From assembly GCF_003812745.1 (NCBI RefSeq), contig NZ_CP033831.1, positions 1,674,001 through 1,738,000 on the forward strand: 64,000 bases of DNA. The letters run 5' to 3'. The translations under genes were made by a program, and so were the position numbers. Every line of letters begins with the position of its first letter. The first letter of the stretch is position 1. The DNA comes from Serratia sp. FDAARGOS_506 (lineage in GTDB: Bacteria > Pseudomonadota > Gammaproteobacteria > Enterobacterales > Enterobacteriaceae). Shown here one piece after another: positions 26,687-35,507 of this stretch. The notes under the pieces were generated by a model, which was not told the origin of the DNA, did not search any database, and saw only the letters and a program-made list of their open reading frames with translations.

Positions 26687-27313
26687 TTACAGATAAAGTG
26701 ACCGCACGATCAGGAAGTGGCCGGAGAAGTAACAGAAAGCCACGATGGCGTCCGCTGCGCGGAAGGTGAAACGGTAGCGGTTGATAAGCCAAACCACGTT
26801 GGCCAGCAGCAGCAAGGAGGTGCCGGTCAGCAGCGAAAAGCCGAAATCGGTGCTGCGCAGGAAATATTGTTCGCCCGCCAACCAGACCATCAGCAGCGTC
26901 ATCGCCACGTAGGTGACGATCGGCCAGCGCATCTCTTCCAGCCGGGTCCAAATGGTGGCCAGCAGCAACGCGCCTATCGCCAGCAGCGCCAGCGGCAGCG
27001 GCCAGAACAGACTGAACGTCATCTGGCTGGCGAAGCTCAGGGTATACAGCAGGTGGGAAAGGAAAAAGGCGCCGATGGCGTACAGCACCCGCTCGCGCGG
27101 CAACAGAAGCAGCGCGTCGCCGATCAGCGTCGCCAGCAGGCCGAGTACGATCAGATAACCTGCAGCGCTGAGCACCGGCGCCTGCCAGGCCAACAGCAAC
27201 AGCAGCAGCAATGTGACGGGTTTGAACACCCAGCGCTGCCAGCGTGGCCCACGGTATGAGGCGTCGACGAACAGCCAACCGGAAAAGAATACGGCAAGGA
27301 ACGGCCAACTCAT
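26687..27313 (-). CDS. yhhN: YhhN (TMEM86) family membrane protein, lysoplasmalogenase-like
   Basis: This 208-residue integral membrane protein has about eight hydrophobic helices. It fits the YhhN/TMEM86 family, whose animal members hydrolyse lysoplasmalogens. Landmarks are [28 protein letters not shown] and [12 protein letters not shown], containing the conserved polar residues Lys, Asp and His within helices. Its substrate in enterobacteria is unknown. In E. coli yhhN lies between zntA and yhhM; here the protease and inhibitor genes are inserted on the zntA side. Confidence 0.88.
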   Translation of the reverse strand: MSWPFLAVFFSGWLFVDASYRGPRWQRWVFKPVTLLLLLLLAWQAPVLSAAGYLIVLGLLATLIGDALLLLPRERVLYAIGAFFLSHLLYTLSFASQMTFSLFWPLPLALLAIGALLLATIWTRLEEMRWPIVTYVAMTLLMVWLAGEQYFLRSTDFGFSLLTGTSLLLLANVVWLINRYRFTFRAADAIVAFCYFSGHFLIVRSLYL

Positions 27314-27472
27314 TTATGTTTTCCTTATGTATGAGGGAGCCGCAACAACCGGCTCCAAACTGTCACCCATGTCACTTCTTATTTCAGTGTAGGTAGCCTG
27401 CCGACGATCGACAATGCTTTCTTGAGAATGCTATGTTTACGCCGATTTGACCGCGAAGGAAATGGGAAACCG

Positions 27473-27829
27473 ATGAGCAAGCCACCGTTATTTTTTGTCG
27501 CCGTGATTGCGCTGATCGCTGTGTTGGCCACGCAACGCTACTTCAAACAGCGCCAGCAGGAAGCGGAAAACGATCGCGCCCCGATGCGTAGTCTGCAGGT
27601 GACGGTGAGCGACAAGCGGAGCTTCCCGGTCGCCAAGACCCGCGCGCCGCAGCGCGAACCGCTGGTCAATGAGCCGATGTATTACGAGGTAGTGTTTAGC
27701 CCGGTACAGGGCGGTGAAGACATCACGCTGCGGCTGAAACAGTGGCAATACAACCCGATAGAAAAAGGCGCGCAGGGCACGTTGAACATGCAGGGCACGC
27801 GCTTCGTCTCTTTCACCGTTCAGCCGTAG
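27473..27829 (+). CDS. yhhM: DUF2500 family protein YhhM
   Basis: This 118-residue protein has one N-terminal membrane anchor (MSKPPLFFVAVIALIAVLA) and a soluble beta-rich domain ending in GTLNMQGTRFVSFTVQP. The start is ATG 27473, equal to E. coli YhhM; the frame continues 17 codons upstream without family support. Its function is unknown. It is convergent with yhhL, with 3 bases between the stops. Confidence 0.88.
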   Translation: MSKPPLFFVAVIALIAVLATQRYFKQRQQEAENDRAPMRSLQVTVSDKRSFPVAKTRAPQREPLVNEPMYYEVVFSPVQGGEDITLRLKQWQYNPIEKGAQGTLNMQGTRFVSFTVQP

Positions 27830-27832
27830 CGG

Positions 27833-28105
27833 TTACTTCTTCTTGATGGGCGGCTGCTTCTTCTGCCAGGCCAGCAGCTCGAACACGCCAAAGATAAAGA
27901 TCTTGGCTTCTTGCCAGTAGCTGATCGGCTGATCCTTCGGCTGGGTGGATTTCAACAGCACCAGCTGCAGGCCGTGCATCACCACCATGAAGAACAGCGC
28001 AACGTCGATGAAATACTTCAGCGGCTTGGGAAACGGATGGAACAGGTTAGAGAGCAGGAAGCCCCACACGCACAGCATCAGCAGGCGGCCCAGATTAATC
28101 AGCAT
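27833..28105 (-). CDS. yhhL: DUF1145 family inner-membrane protein YhhL
   Basis: This 90-residue protein has two or three hydrophobic segments (LLMLCVWGFLLSNLF; FIDVALFFMVVMHGLQLVLL) and a Lys-rich C-terminus. It matches the DUF1145/YhhL family, of unknown function. Its start overlaps the end of rsmD by 11 bases, so the two are translationally coupled, as in E. coli. Confidence 0.88.
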   Translation of the reverse strand: MLINLGRLLMLCVWGFLLSNLFHPFPKPLKYFIDVALFFMVVMHGLQLVLLKSTQPKDQPISYWQEAKIFIFGVFELLAWQKKQPPIKKK

Positions 28106-28715
28106 GGTCGGTTTTCTCTTGCGAACGAATATAAAGGCGATAAGCCACCTGGCCGGCGACCTTCTCCCGGTGCAGCTGCCAACTGGCAGGCACGTCCGCC
28201 GCGGCGCTTTCCGCCTCGGCTTCTACATAGATCCAGGCCTCGTCGGCCAGCCAGCCTCGCTGCTCCAGCAACAAGGCGGTCTCCGCCAGCAGGCCTTTGC
28301 GAAAAGGCGGATCGAGAAACACCACGTCAAACGGTTGGCCCTCGCCCGCCAGCCAGCTCAGCGCGTTGGTGTTGATAACCACCCCTTTGCCCTGCAGCAG
28401 CGCCAGATTTTTTTCCAGCTGCTGCGCCACCGGCCGTTCGAATTCCAGCAGCGTGGCGCTGCCGGCGTAGCGCGACAGCGCTTCCAGCCCTAATGCGCCG
28501 CTGCCGGAGAAACAGTCCAGACAGCGCGCGCCCTGAATCACCGGCGCCAGCCAGTTGAACAGGGTTTCGCGCACCCGATCGGTGGTGGGGCGCAGCCCCG
28601 GGCTGTTCGGCACCGGAAGCTTGCGACCGCGCCATTGGCCGCCGATGATGCGGATCTGTCCGGCTGCGGCCTGGGGCGGTTTTTTGGCCGCCGCCCGTGG
28701 CGAGAGTCTTGTCAT
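28095..28715 (-). CDS. rsmD: 16S rRNA (guanine(966)-N2)-methyltransferase RsmD
   Basis: This 206-residue SAM-dependent methyltransferase has an N-terminal RIIGGQWRGRKL RNA-binding segment, PTTDRVRETLFNWL, motif I LDCFSGSGALGLEALSR and the catalytic motif IV VFLDPPFRKG. It methylates G966 of 16S rRNA in the assembled 30S subunit. It is divergent from ftsY, as in E. coli, with a 242-base region between that must carry both promoters. Confidence 0.95.
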   Translation of the reverse strand: MTRLSPRAAAKKPPQAAAGQIRIIGGQWRGRKLPVPNSPGLRPTTDRVRETLFNWLAPVIQGARCLDCFSGSGALGLEALSRYAGSATLLEFERPVAQQLEKNLALLQGKGVVINTNALSWLAGEGQPFDVVFLDPPFRKGLLAETALLLEQRGWLADEAWIYVEAEAESAAADVPASWQLHREKVAGQVAYRLYIRSQEKTDHAD

Positions 28716-28957
28716 AAGCGTTGTTTGATTTCTTTTGCGGCGCGGGGCCGCAGAGGTTAACGAAAAGTTGCCCCTATTCTACCGGTGACGGGCGTCGGGG
28801 GGAACGGTAAAACGTTGTTGTCTGATTTCACACCGGAAAGCATGCCGGATGCGTGTTGCTGCGCGAGGGAAAGTGATAGACTCGGCGGATTATTGTCAGC
28901 ATATATCCTTCAGGTATGTAGGGTAAGCGAGCCTTCGGTACGGAGTAGAGTCATAAC

Positions 28958-30574
28958 ATGGCAAAAGATAAGAAACGTGGGTTTTTCTCCTGGCTGGGCT
29001 TTGGCCAGAAGGAAAAGGAAGAAGAGCAACAGCAACCTGAGCAGCCGGTAGAGCAGGCGGAGCCTCAGGCCGCGGAGACGCCTGCTGAACCGGCAGCCGC
29101 CAAGCTGGATGACAAGCTCCCCGCCCAGGAATCTGAACCTGCCGCCTCCGTCGACACCCCGGGAGAGTGGGATAACGGTCAGGCCGGCGAACAAATCGCA
29201 GAGAACCTGCCGGCGGCGGCCGAACACCCAACGGCGCAAGCGTTGGATGAAGAAATTGTCAGCGTGACCGAGCAGGTAGTGGCGCAGCAGCCGCCGATCG
29301 TCGAGCCTGAGCCGGTCGTCGAGCCTGAGCCGGTCGTTGAGCCTGAGCCGGTCGTCGAGCCTGAGCCGGTCGTTGAGCCTGAGCCGGTCGTCGAGCCTGA
29401 GCCGGTCGTCGAGCCTGAGCCGGTCGTTGAGCCTGAGCCGGTCGTTGAGCCTGAGCCGGTCGTTGAGCCTGAGCCGGTCGTCGAGCCTGAGCCGGTCGTT
29501 GAGCCTGAGCCGATTGTTGAGCCAGAGCCGATTGTTGAGCCAGAGCCTGTCGTTGAACCTGAGCCAGTCATCGAACCAGAACCGGAGCCGGAAGAAGAAG
29601 AGCTGCTTGAACCTGTAGCGCCGGCCGCTGCGCAAGAGCAGGAGCGCCCGACCAAAGAGGGCTTCTTCGCTCGCCTGAAGCGCAGCCTGCTGAAGACCAA
29701 GCAAAACCTTGGTTCCGGCTTTATGGGGCTGTTCCGCGGTAAAAAGATCGACGACGACCTGTTCGACGAGTTGGAAGAGCAACTGCTGATCGCCGATGTC
29801 GGTGTGGATACCACGCGCAAGATCATCACCTCCCTGACCCAGCACGCGAGCCGCAAGCAGCTGAAAGATGCCGAAGCGCTGTACGGCAAGCTGAAGGAGG
29901 AAATGTCCGAAATTCTGGCCAAGGTCGATCAGCCGCTGGATGTCAGCGGGAAAACCCCGTATGTCATCCTGATGGTCGGCGTGAACGGCGTGGGTAAAAC
30001 CACCACCATCGGCAAGCTGGCGCGCCAGTTCCAGGCGGAAGGCAAGTCGGTAATGCTGGCGGCGGGAGATACCTTCCGCGCCGCGGCGGTGGAACAGCTG
30101 CAGGTGTGGGGCGAGCGCAACCGCATCCCGGTGGTGGCGCAGCATACCGGCGCGGATTCCGCTTCGGTGATCTTCGACGCGGTGCAGGCCGCCAAGGCGC
30201 GCGGTATCGATGTCTTGATCGCCGATACCGCCGGCCGTCTGCAGAACAAATCGCACCTGATGGAAGAGCTGAAGAAGATCGTCCGCGTCATGAAAAAACT
30301 GGACGACCAGGCCCCCCATGAGGTTATGCTGACGCTCGATGCCAGCACCGGCCAGAATGCGGTCAGTCAGGCGAAATTATTTAATGAGGCCGTGGGCTTA
30401 ACCGGCATCACGCTGACTAAACTGGACGGTACCGCCAAGGGCGGGGTGATCTTCGCCATCGCCGATCAGTTCGGTATCCCGATTCGCTATATCGGCGTCG
30501 GGGAAGGCATCGAAGATTTGCGGCCGTTTAAGGCTGACGATTTTATTGAGGCACTTTTTGCCCGAGAGGATTAA
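28958..30574 (+). CDS. ftsY: Signal recognition particle receptor FtsY
   Basis: This 538-residue SRP receptor GTPase targets membrane-protein ribosomes to the translocon. A short basic N-terminus ([20 protein letters not shown]) that contacts lipids is followed by a long acidic A domain. Residues 114-209 of that domain are sixteen tandem VVEPEP-type hexapeptides. The NG domain begins near residue 230, with P-loop [16 protein letters not shown] (near 343), [27 protein letters not shown] and [10 protein letters not shown]. The NG part is strongly conserved; the repeat tract is the unusual feature. It is followed by ftsE after 5 bases. Confidence 0.96.
   Translation: MAKDKKRGFFSWLGFGQKEKEEEQQQPEQPVEQAEPQAAETPAEPAAAKLDDKLPAQESEPAASVDTPGEWDNGQAGEQIAENLPAAAEHPTAQALDEEIVSVTEQVVAQQPPIVEPEPVVEPEPVVEPEPVVEPEPVVEPEPVVEPEPVVEPEPVVEPEPVVEPEPVVEPEPVVEPEPVVEPEPIVEPEPIVEPEPVVEPEPVIEPEPEPEEEELLEPVAPAAAQEQERPTKEGFFARLKRSLLKTKQNLGSGFMGLFRGKKIDDDLFDELEEQLLIADVGVDTTRKIITSLTQHASRKQLKDAEALYGKLKEEMSEILAKVDQPLDVSGKTPYVILMVGVNGVGKTTTIGKLARQFQAEGKSVMLAAGDTFRAAAVEQLQVWGERNRIPVVAQHTGADSASVIFDAVQAAKARGIDVLIADTAGRLQNKSHLMEELKKIVRVMKKLDDQAPHEVMLTLDASTGQNAVSQAKLFNEAVGLTGITLTKLDGTAKGGVIFAIADQFGIPIRYIGVGEGIEDLRPFKADDFIEALFARED
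29297..29584 (+). repeat. 16-unit 18-bp tandem repeat inside ftsY
   Basis: Exactly 288 bases form sixteen in-frame 18-bp units encoding (V/I)(V/I)EPEP. Eleven consecutive units (29315-29512) are nearly identical (GTCGTYGAGCCTGAGCCG), differing mainly at the C/T wobble base, while flanking units diverge more. This pattern suggests recent expansion by slippage or unequal recombination. Unit number probably varies between strains. Confidence 0.9.
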
Positions 30575-30579
30575 TACGG

Positions 30580-31251
30580 ATGATTCGCTTTGAACAGGTC
30601 AGTAAAGCTTATCTGGGCGGACGGCAAGCGCTGCAGGGGGTCGATTTCCATCTGCGCCCGGCGGAAATGGCGTTTCTGACCGGCCATTCCGGCGCGGGGA
30701 AAAGTACCCTGCTGAAACTGATTTGTGGTATCGAACGGCCCAGCGCCGGCCACATCTGGTTTGGCGGCCACGACATCAGTCGTTTGAAAAACCGCGAGGT
30801 GCCGTTCCTGCGTCGGCAGATCGGCATGATCTTCCAGGATCACCACCTGCTGTTGGATCGCACGGTGTATGACAACGTGGCGATGCCGCTGATCATCGCC
30901 GGCGCCAGCACCGAAGACATCCGCCGCCGCGTCTCCGCCGCGTTGGACAAGGTCGGTTTGCTGGATAAAGCGAAGAACTTCCCGATTCAGCTGTCCGGCG
31001 GTGAGCAGCAGCGCGTGGGCATTGCCCGTGCGGTGGTGAACAAGCCGGCGGTATTACTGGCGGATGAACCGACCGGTAACCTGGATGACGCGCTGTCGGA
31101 AGGCATTCTGCGCCTGTTTGAAGAATTCAACCGCGTCGGCGTCACCGTCCTGATGGCGACGCACGACACCGGGCTTATCGCCCGCCGCAATTACCGCATC
31201 CTGACGTTGAGTCAGGGCCGCATGCAGGGAGGCGCTTACCATGGCCAATAA
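30580..31251 (+). CDS. ftsE: Cell-division ABC transporter ATPase FtsE
   Basis: This 223-residue ATPase has Walker [17 protein letters not shown], the signature [15 protein letters not shown] and Walker [13 protein letters not shown], all intact. With FtsX it forms the divisome complex that activates septal peptidoglycan amidases through EnvC. It begins 5 bases after ftsY and overlaps ftsX by 11 bases, giving the conserved ftsYEX operon. Confidence 0.97.
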   Translation: MIRFEQVSKAYLGGRQALQGVDFHLRPAEMAFLTGHSGAGKSTLLKLICGIERPSAGHIWFGGHDISRLKNREVPFLRRQIGMIFQDHHLLLDRTVYDNVAMPLIIAGASTEDIRRRVSAALDKVGLLDKAKNFPIQLSGGEQQRVGIARAVVNKPAVLLADEPTGNLDDALSEGILRLFEEFNRVGVTVLMATHDTGLIARRNYRILTLSQGRMQGGAYHGQ

Positions 31252-32194
31252 CGCAAAAACCGCCAAGAGCAAGGCGCTGCGCGGCGGCTGGCGCGAACAG
31301 TGGCGTTACGCCTGGATGAACGCCATCAAAGACATGCTGCGTCAGCCGTTGGCGACGTTGCTGACGGTGATGGTGATCGCCATCTCCCTGACGCTGCCGA
31401 GCGTGTGCTACATCGTGTGGAAAAACGTCAGCACCGCGGCCAGCCAGTGGTACCCGACGCCGCAGCTGACGGTCTACCTGGATAAATCGCTCGATGACGA
31501 CGCGGCGCTGAAAGTGCTCGACGCCATCAAGGCGGAAGCCGGCGTGGAGAAGGTGAACTACCTGTCGCGTGAAGAAGCGCGCGGCGAGTTCCGCAACTGG
31601 TCGGGCTTTGGCGGCGCGCTGGACATGCTGGAAGAGAACCCGCTGCCGGCGGTGGCGATCGTCACGCCGAAGATGAGCTTCCAGAGTTCGGACACCCTCA
31701 ACACTCTGCGCGATCGCGTGGCGGCGGTGCAGGGCGTGGAAGAAGTGCGTATGGATGACAGCTGGTTTGCCCGCCTGGCGGCGCTCACCGGGCTGGCGGG
31801 CCAGATCGCGGCGATCATCGGCGTGCTGATGATCGTGGCGGTGTTCCTGGTGATCGGCAACAGCGTGCGTCTGAGCATCTTCAGCCGTCGCGACACCATC
31901 AACGTGATGAAGCTGATCGGCGCCACCGACGGCTTTATCCTGCGGCCGTTCCTCAACGGCGGGGCGATGTTGGGCTTTGCCGGCGCGCTGCTGTCGCTGG
32001 TGCTCTCCGGCGCCCTGGTGTGGCAGTTGGAGTCGGTCGTCGCCGGGGTAGCCAAGGTGTTCGGCACCACTTTCACCTTGCACGGGCTAGGCTGGGACGA
32101 GGCGCTGCTGCTGCTGATTATCTCCGCGATGATCGGCTGGATCGCCGCCTGGCTGGCGACAGTGCAACATTTACGCCGATTTACACCACAGTAA
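31241..32194 (+). CDS. ftsX: Cell-division protein FtsX
   Basis: This 317-residue polytopic membrane partner of FtsE has a cytoplasmic N-terminus, a first helix ([20 protein letters not shown]), a large periplasmic loop of about 130 residues, and three C-terminal helices including [20 protein letters not shown]. The periplasmic loop recruits EnvC. It overlaps ftsE by 11 bases. The rpoH upstream region begins at its 3' end. Confidence 0.96.
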   Translation: MANNAKTAKSKALRGGWREQWRYAWMNAIKDMLRQPLATLLTVMVIAISLTLPSVCYIVWKNVSTAASQWYPTPQLTVYLDKSLDDDAALKVLDAIKAEAGVEKVNYLSREEARGEFRNWSGFGGALDMLEENPLPAVAIVTPKMSFQSSDTLNTLRDRVAAVQGVEEVRMDDSWFARLAALTGLAGQIAAIIGVLMIVAVFLVIGNSVRLSIFSRRDTINVMKLIGATDGFILRPFLNGGAMLGFAGALLSLVLSGALVWQLESVVAGVAKVFGTTFTLHGLGWDEALLLLIISAMIGWIAAWLATVQHLRRFTPQ

Positions 32195-32202
32195 GATTTT
32201 TT

Positions 32203-32211
32203 TGGTATACT
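32203..32211 (+). promoter_or_regulatory. Extended -10 promoter element upstream of rpoH
   Basis: TGGTATACT gives an extended -10 (TG-n-TATACT) just after the ftsX stop, with only a poor -35. It may be the vegetative rpoH promoter. A 10-bp inverted repeat (ACTCTTCTCC at 32209-32218, GGAGAAGAGT at 32241-32250) begins at its last bases. Confidence 0.4.
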
Positions 32212-32355
32212 CTTCTCCTGCTGCTTTTGATCGCATTGCGGGAGAAGAGTGACCTCAAGCGAAGTCAGCACCACACCTCTCTTCTTAGCGCACAAATTCC
32301 CTATCGGCCTGCACCCTCGTCACGTATTGTCAGCAACAATGCTTGCAAAAAAGGG

Positions 32356-32383
32356 TGAACTTATAGGGCGGAGTACGGTCAAA
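32356..32383 (+). promoter_or_regulatory. Sigma-E type promoter of rpoH
   Basis: TGAACTT (32356-32362) and TCAAA (32379-32383) are separated by 16 bases ending in ACGG. This matches the spacing and form of the E. coli rpoH P3 promoter used by sigma-E at extreme temperature. Transcription would start about 120 bases before the rpoH ATG. No gene is seen in 32195-32511. Confidence 0.65.
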
Positions 32384-32511
32384 AATTGCAGCAAATGTTA
32401 AGGTGCCCGGCGTGTGGAACCGCTTTTGCTTCAGCAACTGCCGTAGAATCAATCATTTCCCCGCTGTAATAATCACCTGCATGATTTTGTATTCTCATAG
32501 AGAGGGTTTGA

Positions 32512-33369
32512 ATGACCAAAGAAATGCAAACTTTAGCCTTAGTACCCCAAGGTAGCTTGGAAGCCTATATCCGGGCAGCCAACGCCTATCCGATGCTGAC
32601 GGCAGAGGAAGAGCGGGAGCTGGCTGAACGGCTGCATTATCAGGGCGATCTGGATGCCGCTAAGCAGCTCATCCTGTCTCACCTGCGCTTTGTCGCTCAT
32701 ATTGCCCGCAACTATTCAGGCTACGGTCTGCCGCAGGCGGACCTGATTCAGGAAGGTAATATCGGCCTGATGAAAGCCGTTCGCCGCTTCAACCCTGAAG
32801 TCGGCGTGCGTCTGGTTTCCTTTGCGGTGCATTGGATTAAGGCGGAAATCCACGAGTACGTATTGCGCAACTGGCGCATCGTGAAAGTGGCGACCACCAA
32901 AGCGCAGCGCAAGCTGTTCTTTAACCTGCGCAAAACCAAACAGCGTTTGGGCTGGTTCAACCAGGACGAAGTGGAACTGGTGGCCCGCGAGCTGGGCGTA
33001 ACCAGCAAAGACGTGCGCGAGATGGAGTCTCGCATGGCGGCGCAGGACATGACTTTCGATCCGACTCCGGACGACGAGGCCCGTGATGGCCAGTCGATGG
33101 CGCCGGTGCTGTACCTGCAGGACAAGAGTTCCGACTTCGCCGAAGGCATCGAGGAAGATAACTGGGAAAGCAACGCCGCAGACAAACTGGCCTATGCGCT
33201 GGAAGGTCTGGATGAGCGCAGCCAGCATATCATCCGCGCCCGTTGGCTGGACGACGACAACAAGTCGACGTTGCAGGAGTTGGCCGATCAGTACGGCGTT
33301 TCCGCCGAGCGCGTGCGCCAACTGGAAAAGAACGCCATGAAGAAACTGAAAATGGCGATCGAAGCCTGA
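32512..33369 (+). CDS. rpoH: Heat-shock sigma factor RpoH (sigma-32)
   Basis: This 285-residue sigma factor has region 2 ([19 protein letters not shown] near residue 76), the RpoH box QRKLFFNLR at residues 132-140, and the region 4 helix-turn-helix [21 protein letters not shown]. The RpoH box identifies it among group-3-like sigmas. AGAGGG precedes ATG 32512. In E. coli the 5' coding region folds over the ribosome site as a thermosensor; this part is conserved in protein sequence, but I did not fold the RNA. It ends at a perfect bidirectional terminator. Confidence 0.97.
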   Translation: MTKEMQTLALVPQGSLEAYIRAANAYPMLTAEEERELAERLHYQGDLDAAKQLILSHLRFVAHIARNYSGYGLPQADLIQEGNIGLMKAVRRFNPEVGVRLVSFAVHWIKAEIHEYVLRNWRIVKVATTKAQRKLFFNLRKTKQRLGWFNQDEVELVARELGVTSKDVREMESRMAAQDMTFDPTPDDEARDGQSMAPVLYLQDKSSDFAEGIEEDNWESNAADKLAYALEGLDERSQHIIRARWLDDDNKSTLQELADQYGVSAERVRQLEKNAMKKLKMAIEA

Positions 33370-33385
33370 GTCGATGCGATATTCG

Positions 33386-33413
33386 AAAAAAAGCCCGGCA
33401 AGCCGGGCTTTTT
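33386..33413. terminator. Bidirectional rho-independent terminator
   Basis: Seven A residues, GCCCGGC, a 2-base gap, GCCGGGC and five T residues form a symmetric terminator between rpoH and the convergent TPR gene. Both strands get a T tract. Confidence 0.85.
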
Positions 33414-33431
33414 CATGCCTGAAATTCGGCG

Positions 33432-35507
33432 TTATGGCGCCACGGCGGCGAACTCTGGCGCCGGGCAGTCGTAGCCGAATTTCGCCGCCCACGGGTAGCG
33501 GGTGCCGGTGTTGATGTAGCGCTGATAAAGCGCCCGGCCGGTCTTGGCGTCGCGTTTGATAACCCAGCTGGCGGCGTTACACAGCACGGCGGCGTAGGCT
33601 TGGCTTTTCGGCGGCAGCAGATCGGCCGCCTGTTGCGCCAACCCCACCGCCTGCCAGCGATAGTGCAGGAAACGGTTGTCCTGCGCCGGCAGCGCCGCCT
33701 TGGCGCGCGCCGCTTCTGCACTCTCTATCCAGCTTTTATTTTTCAGCTCGCGAGTATCGAACGCGTCCCCCAGATAGGAATAGCCGGCGCCATAGATGGC
33801 GTAATCCGGCGTCATCTCATAGCCGGTAAACTCCAGCCCTTGGGCGCGCAGCAGGTTGGCGGCGCGATAATAAGCCTGCGCGCGTGTCAGCGGCGCGGCG
33901 GATGTGTCCTGGGCGGCCTTCAGCTCGTCGGCGTACTGTTGCGCCGCCTGGCGGTAGTTAGGGATATCGAAGTAGGCCTGTGCCTCCGCGGTTCTCCCGG
34001 CGCGCATTAAACGCCGCGCCAGCAGTTCGCGCAGCTGTACTTCCGGCGTGATCTGCTGGCCGCCGTAGTCGTCCGGATTAACCGGCTTGAGCGGTGTCGT
34101 CGGTGCCGGAACGTGCTTATCGACAAAGCCTTTCAACTCATCGACGGTCAGCACTCGCTCCGCCACATCGGCCACGTCAGCCCAGTAGATCGCCTTGCCG
34201 CGATACAGCAGCTCCAGCGCCTGCAGATAGTCGCCGCGGTTCAGCGCCAGGATGGCCTGTTCGCCGGCCACCCGACACTCGGGCACGATGGTTTCCGCGA
34301 CGAAGTCGGCGTTGCGCTGTTCGCCCCAGCTTTCGTCGGCGGGGAACGCGCTTGCCGCCTTGGCGTAGGCGGCGGTGGCGGCTTTCACGTCGCCGTCACG
34401 CAGCGCCATTTTTGCGCGCAGCCACCATGCCAGGCCGCTGTCGCCGGCGTTTTTCAGCAGGCTGGCCGCCATCGGGTACTGCCCGGAACGGTAGGCCAAT
34501 GCTGCCAGCCGATCGCTGCCGGCGAAGCCGCTTTTCACCGAGCCGTCCAGCAGCGTCAGGATTTGGCTGATGATCTGCGCGGAGCGGCCGTTGCCGTCGG
34601 TATCCGCCATTTGCAGGTTGCCGCTACGGGCGAACAGCTCAATGGTCACCAGCTGTTGGATTAAGGGATCGCTGATAGCCTGTTTCAGCGTTTCTAAATG
34701 GTCGGGATTGACCAGGTAACTGGAGACGTACTGCAGCGACTGCCCACCGCTCGGATCGCCCTGCGCCGCTTGCTGTGCGTACAGGTGGGCGGCGGGGGCG
34801 ACGTTACCCAGCCACAGGTGGATGCGAGCCTGCTGCCCGAGGCTGCTTAGCGCTAGCTGATCGGGGTCGGCGGCGCCGCTTTTCACCCGATCGATCACTT
34901 GCTGGAACGCCGCCAGCGCCTGTTCAAGTTCGGCTTTAGGCGGATGCTCGGCGGCGGGCGCCGCTTCACCAGATTCATTCATCGGCGTGCCGTGGTCATT
35001 CATCAACACCCGTCCAAGCGAATACTGCGCTCGCAGTCCCCAGTCGCCCTGCTCGGCGGCCGGCAGCTTCAGCACCTGCTGGAAATAGTCTGTGGCGCGC
35101 GGATCGTGGCTGGCGAAAGCCACGGCGCCCAGCTGATAAAGACGCGCGGCGTTGGACAACCCCTGCGTATTGACGGCGTCAGCCTCTTCCACGGTCTTGG
35201 CGGCGCGCATTTTGTCGATCGCCACCGTTTCCGGCGACTGCGGCATCGGTTTCATCGGCATCGGCGGCGGCGGGGGTTGCCAGCGTGGCAACTGCTTATC
35301 CGCCGGCACCAGCCGACCGGCTTCGAAGGCGAAATTACCCTCCGGCATATACAGCAGGGTGCCGTTGCGGTCGATCAGCAGCCGGTTAGGGAAATCCGGG
35401 CCGCAGGCATAGCCGTTCAGCGGCAGCGCCAGCGCGGCGCCGATCAGCATGGCCAGCGGAAGAAGGCGGCGGGTGTTCCGTGCCGCGCGCGTATCAAGGT
35501 GTGACAA
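33432..35507 (-). CDS. Exported TPR-like protein of unknown function (DUF3142 partner)
   Basis: This 691-residue protein has a signal peptide (residues about 13-35, ending GYA before CGPDFPNRLLIDRNG). The Cys is next to the likely cleavage site, but the preceding residues are a poor lipobox. A proline- and methionine-rich linker (PPPPPMPMKPMP) follows, then many helical pairs with Ala/Leu/Tyr spacing typical of TPR repeats (for example ARLYQLGAVAFASHDPRATD). I do not recognise an enzyme. It is periplasmic or surface-facing by inference. The start overlaps the DUF3142 gene by 14 bases, so the two are co-translated. E. coli has livJ at this location instead. Confidence 0.75.
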   Translation of the reverse strand: MSHLDTRAARNTRRLLPLAMLIGAALALPLNGYACGPDFPNRLLIDRNGTLLYMPEGNFAFEAGRLVPADKQLPRWQPPPPPMPMKPMPQSPETVAIDKMRAAKTVEEADAVNTQGLSNAARLYQLGAVAFASHDPRATDYFQQVLKLPAAEQGDWGLRAQYSLGRVLMNDHGTPMNESGEAAPAAEHPPKAELEQALAAFQQVIDRVKSGAADPDQLALSSLGQQARIHLWLGNVAPAAHLYAQQAAQGDPSGGQSLQYVSSYLVNPDHLETLKQAISDPLIQQLVTIELFARSGNLQMADTDGNGRSAQIISQILTLLDGSVKSGFAGSDRLAALAYRSGQYPMAASLLKNAGDSGLAWWLRAKMALRDGDVKAATAAYAKAASAFPADESWGEQRNADFVAETIVPECRVAGEQAILALNRGDYLQALELLYRGKAIYWADVADVAERVLTVDELKGFVDKHVPAPTTPLKPVNPDDYGGQQITPEVQLRELLARRLMRAGRTAEAQAYFDIPNYRQAAQQYADELKAAQDTSAAPLTRAQAYYRAANLLRAQGLEFTGYEMTPDYAIYGAGYSYLGDAFDTRELKNKSWIESAEAARAKAALPAQDNRFLHYRWQAVGLAQQAADLLPPKSQAYAAVLCNAASWVIKRDAKTGRALYQRYINTGTRYPWAAKFGYDCPAPEFAAVAP

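Noticed and set aside
29297-29584. CRISPR-like regular repeat
   Set aside because: Units are contiguous 18-mers without spacers and encode an in-frame protein repeat in FtsY.
29179-29922. Ser/Gly-rich (GSGSTT)n frame antisense to ftsY
   Set aside because: Another by-product of the tandem repeat; it looks like a repetitive surface protein but has no signal sequence or ribosome site.
28910-30319. Minus-strand frame with [12 protein letters not shown] repeats over ftsY
   Set aside because: The repeats are the reverse reading of the ftsY 18-bp tandem repeat; 18 is a multiple of 3, so all frames stay open.
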